64,000 nt of DNA, taken from the NCBI RefSeq assembly GCF_963676685.1, contig NC_092356.1:21997750-22061749 (forward strand). Direction: 5' to 3'. Below, piece by piece: positions 49,101 through 57,800 of this stretch. The translations under genes were made by a program, and so were the position numbers. The stretch is from Mytilus edulis (lineage: Eukaryota > Mollusca > Bivalvia > Mytilida > Mytilidae). The notes under the pieces are model-generated. The model did no database searches, had not been told where the DNA came from, and worked only from the letters and a program-made list of their open reading frames with translations. Position 1 is the first letter of the stretch. Every line of letters starts with the position of its first letter.

Positions 49101-51855
49101 TGTCATTTTGGTCTTTTGTGGATAGTTGTCTCATTGGCAATCATACCACATCTTCTTTTTTTATATTTACCTGTCAAGTAGAAAATGGAACCCCATCCGT
49201 TGTCAAATCCTGATTCACATAAAACACCAGACACAGAAAATGTAACAACAGTTCCTAACATAGAACCTGAAAACAAAATTAAATGTTGTCATTTTACAAG
49301 CATTCTGTTAATTGTAACTGCATCAATACATGATAAAAAACCCAAATGACATGTAATTGGTTAAACACATTTTGTTTGATGATAAATCTCGACACGTATA
49401 ATATTTCGGCAACAGTTCAACTTTGCTCTGTCATTTTATATATGGCTTTAGCAAAGACATCAAACACCAGACTGCATCATAGTGCCAATTAAACTAAATA
49501 ATATAGTGTTTAGGTTTAAACTTTCATCGTTTACCAAAATAGGGAAGGTAGGTATATATTTTTAATCCATTTTTTTAATCGAGAGTTCATCCGGATCTAG
49601 CATATTTTATACGCAAAGAAACCAATAATCGGCACCCAACACCGTTATGGCGTATTATCTGCTGAGATGTTCAGAATTGTAATAAATCTTGACTTCTAAC
49701 ACTTACCGACTTGATGGGAGGCTGTTAACTTTGTACGTTCCAGACGAGGACCCCATCTTCCCCACATTGATGTGGCTGAAGGGGAGCAAGTTCCCTAAAA
49801 TAAACATTTTCTGATATTTGTATGCGAAATAAACATGATTCGTTGTATTGCATTGTATTGTATAAAATTATTGTTTGATTGTATTGCTTGACCCTTATGG
49901 GTGTAATTTTGCAATAAAGATTATAACGATAAAAGAAATATTCATTTAGTATGCAATAAAGCTCACGTTTTAAAATCATCACATTATTTTTTTTTAAAGA
50001 AAGGACATTTTCCCTAAACATTATGGAAAGTTGACAAGTGTTCTTTATGTTTAAATTTTATTTCCATATCTATTTTGTTGTTAATTGTTATTTTAATTAC
50101 TATTTCATCCATTTTCTACAGTAATATCCTATAATGTCTTCTGAGTACTCTCTCTATCAACCCCACCCACCCAGAATTAACCTAATTGGAAGGTAACACA
50201 TGCACAGACTATAAAATTAGAATCTTAAGCATTCAATGGGACAATCGCAAATCAAAAATAAGTTTTGAAATGAAACTTGCATTATATAACATTGGTAAAA
50301 TATAAACTTACCATTGCTAAACCACATATTACACGCAATATGTACAACAGAATAATATGTGTTCTAGCACATACGGGAATTAGGACTGTTGCTATACCGG
50401 CAACAGCTAGAGCTGTACCATACACACGTCTGCCTCCAAACTTGTCTGCCAACCAACCGCCGGGAATTTGTGTTACAAAATACCCCCAGAAAAACGCAGA
50501 CAGAAGTGACGACCTGGTTTCCCTATTCCAGTCGAATTCAGCTCTCTGTAAGACAATGTATACCCTTACATTCATATTTATCAACTCAGTTTTATTCTAA
50601 ATAATTTGCTGTAATCCAGCACTTTTCATCAATTCCTAGTTTTCCGTTATAGATGTAAATATAAATCAACCAGATGCTCCGCAGGGCGCAGCTTTATACG
50701 ACCGCAGAGTTCGAACCCTGAACAGTTGGGAAAAGTATGGACACAACATTCAAGCTTGATACAGCTCTGAATTTGGATTGTGATTTAAATGTTTAATAGT
50801 TGACACAGCATAGGTTTCTGACACAGAATGAATGTGGTCTAAGAACTAAAACTTAAAAACCTAAGAATTTTAAATTGGACATTTACCTATTATGGTCCAA
50901 TATCAAAAATTTAAATAGATGGTTAGATTCAGCATATCAAAGAACCCCAAGAATTCAATTTTTGATGAAATCAAATAAAGTTAAATTTTGGACCCTTTAG
51001 ACCTCAATGTGGACCAATTTGATAACCAGGCCCAAATATCAAAAATCTAAATATATTGTTAGATTCAGATATATCAAAGAACCTCATTTTTTGTTGATAT
51101 CAAACAAAGTTTAATTTTGGACCACGATTTGGACCAACTTGAAAATTGGCCCCATAAGAAAAAATCTTAATACATATTTAGATTCGGCATATCAAAAAAC
51201 CCCAAGGATTCAATTTTTGTTGAAATCAAACAAAGTTTAATTTTGGACCCTGATTTTGACCAACTTGAAAACTGGGCCCATAATCAAAACATCTAAGTAC
51301 ATGTTTATATTCAGCATATCAAAGAACCCCAATAATTCCATTTTTGTTGAAATCAAACAAAGTTTAATTATGGACCCTTTGGACCTTAATGTAGACCAAT
51401 TTGAAAACGGGACCAAAAATTAAGAATCTACATACACAGTTAGATTCGGCATACCAAAGAACCCCAATTATTAAATTTTTGATGAAATCAAACAAAGTTT
51501 ATTTTGGACCCTTTGGGCCCCTAATTCCTAAACAGTTGGGTACAAAACTCCCAAAATCAATCCCAATCTTCCTTTTATGGTCATAAACCTTGTGTTTACA
51601 TTTCATAGATTTCTATTTACTTATACTAAAGTTATTGTGCGAAAACCAAGAAAAATGCTTATTTGGGCCCCTTTTTGGCCCCTAATTCCTAAACTGTTGG
51701 GACCAAAACTCCCAAAATAAATCCCAATCTTCCTTTTGTGGTCATTAACCTTGTGTTAAAATTTCATAGATTTCTATTTACTTAAACTAACGTTATAGTG
51801 CGAAAACCAATGCGTCTTTGGACGACGACGACAACGACGACGACGACGACGACGA

Positions 51856-51898
<43 letters not shown>

Positions 51899-54800
51899 GA
51901 CGACGACGACAACGACAACGACGACGACGACGCCAACGTCATACCAATATACGACCGCAAAATTTTATTGCGGTCGTATAAAAAGTTGTATTAGCCATGA
52001 CGCATTTCATGCACGTTTCTCGGACAAATATCATGTATTATATGTTATTCAGGTCTCAGACAGGGTATATACTGTGACATTCCCGGCTTAGGGGTTATAT
52101 CCCCTGAGCCGAAGGCGAAGGGGATATAAGCCCTAAGCCGGGAATGTCACAGTATATACCCTTTCTGAGACCTGAATTACACATATATTACGGATTACCC
52201 CTGACTTAATGTTATTTTCCACTGCAGGTATTTGTTGACAACACATATATATTGAAAAACCCAACCTGATATGTTCGGCATACGTGAAGGATTTTCTAAT
52301 TTGCTGTGAACATAATTTTATCGTGTATGTAATAATTTATACAGTTGGAAAGCAGGTCACGATTTGACCCCAAGTTTATCAGCAACAATAGAGTCACGTG
52401 ACCGTGAAAATTCAGTAAAAAAACGGATGAGACAAACCTCATTTTAACTCACTGAATACTATTGTCGTTATAAAAACTTATTGACCTAACTAATCTTGAG
52501 TATCCATAGTTTATTCTCGTCAAAGCTCACACATCAAATCAAAGTCCTTTATTCTTTATTTTATCTGCAAACTTGGAGTTTGGGTGAAAATTGTCAAGTC
52601 TCCTGAACGAAAAATCTAAATATTTACGAGGAAACTAAAAATGATGGGCTGAATTTAAATTTAATAAAGCATCTCATTAAGACAAACACTCGATATGAAT
52701 ATCTCGGCAATAGAATGTTGGATACGCAAACGTCAAATTGATTTCAAACCGAAGCGGTGGTTTTTATGCCGATTTGTGCAAGTGGTTATCTCCCCTTAAT
52801 ATCACCAGTCAAAAATAAAAACCCAGCAAAATGCATAAAAATTAAAAAAGGAGTTTACTTTACAAAAATTAGAAAGAAAATAAACGAAACTCGATTTATA
52901 ACTATGTTATGATAATATAAAGAAGAGATACTTCCCCCTATTTTTCAGAGAAGGACTAATTAAATGTAAATATTAAAAGACAAAATATTACTGCAGTAAA
53001 AAAAAACCAATTCAGAAATGTGGATATAAATGACACCTACATGTAAAATTAAAAACCTAGCTATATTGAAAGAAATTAGATCTGGCGGATGAAATATACT
53101 ACATGCAGAATTTTTTTAAACATTTCTAATTATATTTAATGCAATAAAACATAGTTTATACAATTTCAATAATCTTTCTGAAAATTGATATAATTATTAA
53201 ATAAATAGTACTGATCATATATATTTTATATTCTATAAAGTGTTACCAAGAGTCTCAACAAATTTCTTCAAATTAAGAGAGCCTTTAAACTCAAGCCTAT
53301 GTTTCTTAGTTGAACAGTAAAATACAAAAAAGGGATTTATAAGTTTTATACCAAAAATATTGACAGAAATTCTGTAAAAAAAATATATGCTTTAAATTAT
53401 AAGTGAAAGTGACACAATTTTGAATTTCAGAATCATTATTATTGTAAAATTAAACTATTAGATTAGCTTGCACAGTAGCCCTTTGTCTTATTTCTCAGGG
53501 TATTTTATAGATTATGAAAGTAAACTTTTTGGAAAAAATGGGGCTTCTTCTCTTGAACAGGTTCCTGTATCAGCTTCTTTAAATAATTACATATTTATAA
53601 ACAAAGTATTGTATATATACTTTACCTGAATACTGGTAATAGGAAATGAAATGAAACTGGTGGGACAAATTTTGTGCATTTTACTTCAATAATGATCAAA
53701 GATGCTTAAATTGGACAAGAATTTGCCATTTGAATAAATTCAATTTTGTAAGAACACATCTCTATGAATAAACTTCTTGTTTGGCTGACTTGGCTTGATA
53801 AGCTAGTTTTTGCTCTTATTACTATAAAATTGAGAATGGAAATATAGATTACTAAGGGACGACATCAAAAGATCAATGAAGGATAAAAAACTTAATTCAA
53901 ATAGTTTGGGGGTGGGGGGTTAAACTTGCTGCAAGTTTTGATTATCCTACATCGATTTTACATATATCCATATGGGTCAATCAATTTTTCCCAAATTAAG
54001 TTAAGAGGGGGGTAGGGGGGTCATTAAAAAAACTATGTGAATTAAGTTTTTTATCCTACATTGAACTTTTGATGTAGTCCCTAAGTAAAGAGATAATAAT
54101 ATAAGCAAGATTTTATTAACTGACCTTCATTTTCTTTTTTCACATGTTTTTTTCCTACAGAATTTTCTTTGCAATGCATTTTCTATTGCTATTTTTGTGC
54201 TTTTGTCCATCCACACAGTAGGCTATCAATAGTTTGTCAGATCTGTCAGAATTTTCCAAGACGTTTAGCTTTAAACGCAATAAAGAAGATCTTTGTTTGT
54301 TGTTTGTTGTTTCACTTTTCTAATGTGTAAATTTTTACTATGCACATGACCCTGACACATATTTTGTTATAAACGTTACATGACGTATGTTGAAAAAAGA
54401 AAACAATGTCACCGTCAATTTGTGTAGGGGATCAAAAGGGGTTTTAGTTACTTTAAAATACAAGTATCGTATGGAATTGTGAAAATCCACAACTTTTAAT
54501 CAAAATTTCATTCATGTCTTTAATAAAATCAGTATTTTAGAGCACTTTGAAACAGGTACAATGTAAAGAAGCTTAACTTTACTGTTTTGAAGTAGACACG
54601 TAGCTTAAACCAGATAAAAATTGACATGGCTGGTGGTCACTAAAATTGATGTATAAAAGTAAAAAATGATGGCTTCAAAACAGTGTATAAATTTAAAATA
54701 GATTTCCCGGTTTCATTTAAGATTATAACCGTTCTTTTCTGTATTTGGATACGCAAACGTCAAATTAGGAAAAATCGATTTTTTTGGCGAACAAAAAAGA

Positions 54801-57800
54801 TGGCTAATTTTTTTTAGAACTGACAGGATAAAGGAATAGCAATAACAAGCTATTTTTTGTAATGTTTGTATGTCGTAAAGAAATTATATTGGTCACAAAA
54901 CCTACAAATTTTAAAATTTAATTGTAATAAAAGCATGACAAGTTGCAAAAAATACTTTAAACGTCAATCTTTTAGCCGATTGATTTGGCGGACTTTTTGA
55001 CGTTACGGACGACTGTAGCGCCACCTAATTAATTCCCCCTGCTATTGTTGCTGATAAAGCTTGACGACAACGGACGTTTCCAAGAACTTGCTTTCCAACT
55101 GTATAATAACACTTTTAACATCAAATTAAAGTATTAAAAGTGTTAAATGCGTGATTTTGTATCAAAAATGTATTATTGACTGAAGCACGTCATTATTTTC
55201 CCTCTGTGAACCTCTGATAGTCTGATAGCTTATGACTACGTCACATAGTAACCGGTGTTATGATGACGTTTTTGAGGTTCCAATTGGGGATAAAAACGTC
55301 GTATATACCCCGGCTGTTTCCTGAATATATACTGACATCTCTGTGTTGTTATCCAATCAGAAACCTCGACACATTTGTAATCCGTAATATATACTAGTAT
55401 TGAACCCGAACAGACTAGTTTCTCTCATGCAACAAGCGTGGTGAATAAGCAGCAAATATCAATTCCAAGTTTTTACTTTGATTTGACCAAGGCAAACACG
55501 TTACCACTCATTATACAATAGAAAGCATTAACATGCAGTAGTAACGATAGGATAGTCGAAGATTTCCTGAAATCTGACAGCCTTTTGTTGATGCTCATAG
55601 CTAGGATAGTCCGAGTCCTGACGAACTTTTCTTTCATGACTTGTCTCACCTCCAGTTGAAGTCCTCAAAGGCCGTCAGAGAGAAAAACACCACACCGAGT
55701 CGTTTAAGAAAGACAGCCAGACATCAGAGCAATCGCGTACGAAGGTGTTAAAGCATGAAGAACCTTCTTTTATTGATGTACCCGGTAAAAATTATGGATC
55801 AATATGATCAATGTGTTTGAATGAATAACATGAAATATAAAATGTCTCACCTCATTTGTAAAATTTGCGTATTCTAGAGCCCCGCATTGATCCTGTGTGG
55901 TGTTGTTATCAGTCAATATCGACGAAGCACTTGAATTGCTAGTTGGTGATTTCGACATGCAAACTATGGCCACGCTGAAGTTCACCCTTAGCGAGTATGC
56001 AAAGAAAAATCCCCAGAAGAAGAGGTATGATAGTATCCATCTTTGTGAGCATAAGACAGGAAGGCTATCTAAAAATACGAAACTTCGTGTATATTATGAC
56101 AATATCCATCCTAGTTTCGATCATCCAGCCGCTTTATTTTTCAAAGAAGAGCTATATTTAAATATGCGTCTGGGTAATCGAGGCTAAATCCATCTCTGTG
56201 AGCATAAAACAGGAAGGCTATGTAAAAATGCGAAACTTCGTGTATATTATGACAGTATTCATCTCTTTGAGTTTTCATTTTGTAAGACAGGAAGGCTATC
56301 TAAAAAAAACGTAGCTTCGTGTATATCATAACTGTACGTATTCATCTATGTGGGCATAAGACAGGAAGGCTATCTAAATATACGAAACTTCGTGTACATT
56401 ATGATAATATCCACCTCTGTGAGCATAAGACAGGAAGGCTATCTAAAAATACGAAACTTCGTGTACATTATGATAATATCCATCCCTGTGAGCATAAGAC
56501 AGGAAGGCTATCTGAAAATTCGAAACTTCGTGTACATTATGATAATATCCATCTCTGAGAGCATAAGACAGGCAGGCTATCTAACATACGTAACCTCGTG
56601 TATTGTATGATAATATCCATTTCTGTGAGCATAAGACAGGAAGGTTATCTAAAAAACGTATGTTTGTGTAGATTATGACAATATCCATCTCTGGATTCAT
56701 AAATCAGGAAGGCTATCTAAAAATACGAAACTTTGTGTATATCATAATATTCATCTCTGGGAGTATACGACAGGAAGGCTATCTAAAAAAAACGTAGCTT
56801 CATGTACATTATTATAATATTCATCTCTGTGAGCATAAAACAGGAAGGCTATCTATAAAACGTAACTTTGTGTATATCATGATAATATTCAACTCTTTAA
56901 GCATAAGACTGGCAGTCTATCGAAAAACGAAACTTCGTGAAATATTTAACACATAACTGAAATGATGAAGTAGACTAAGATTACACCTAAATGGAAAAAA
57001 AAATGTCAACCGAAACGAAGCCGAGATTGAAATTTTTTTCGAGTGGCAACATTCTGCTCTTTAACACTATCTCAAATGTGTGTAATAAATTAACTATACC
57101 GAATGTTCAATTATGCTTGAAGTTTTAATTTTAATGTTCTTTTTTTATTAACTAATTCGACATCGTAGCATAACAATGTTTGTAAACTATGAAGAGAAGA
57201 TATTAAACTAGAAACGCACACATTCATATTTGCATTTTAACATGAAGTATAATAGTTCATTTTATGGTACATCATATATTTTTTTGTCTTTGAATACTTA
57301 TAAATGTACTTGGTTATCTGAGTGCCCACAGTCGTCTTTATTTCAGATATCTTGTAGTCTGTTAACAACTGTTTGCAATAAGCGATCGAGACGTACAGTG
57401 GCGGATCCAGGGGGGGGGGGGGGGGGGGGGGGTTCCGGGGGTGCGCACCCCCCTTTATTTTTGCCGATCAATGCATTTGTATCGGGACATATGTTTTGCA
57501 CCCCCCTGCACCCCCCTTTGCCCTGGGTTAGCACCCCCCCCTATCGAAAATTCCTGCATCCGCCCCTGACGTATGAGCATATATGTATACCATAATATTG
57601 CTTATGTTTTTTTCTTCTTCCTGAAGAAGGTGTTGTAACTGTTTTTGTTAAGGTTTATGTGAAAATCACCACGATATTCTTTAAGTAATTTGTTTTTAGT
57701 GTCCTGCAATAAATCAAAGACCGCAAGGCTTCTAACTCAATGGCAACTATATCAGTTCAATTTATTCTGCATATCTATTTCCAAATTTATGGTATTAATT

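Noticed and set aside
50277-50604. Plus-strand frames over SLC17 exon 3
   Set aside because: Antisense shadows of a minus-strand exon with clear family motifs.
51798-52091. 97-codon frame with a long run of threonine
   Set aside because: It is the GAC/AAC microsatellite read in one frame; no start context or homology.
56319-56610. Frames repeating [17 protein letters not shown]
   Set aside because: Plus-strand reading of the 70-bp array; the array comes from a minus-strand exon boundary, so the plus-strand frame is incidental.
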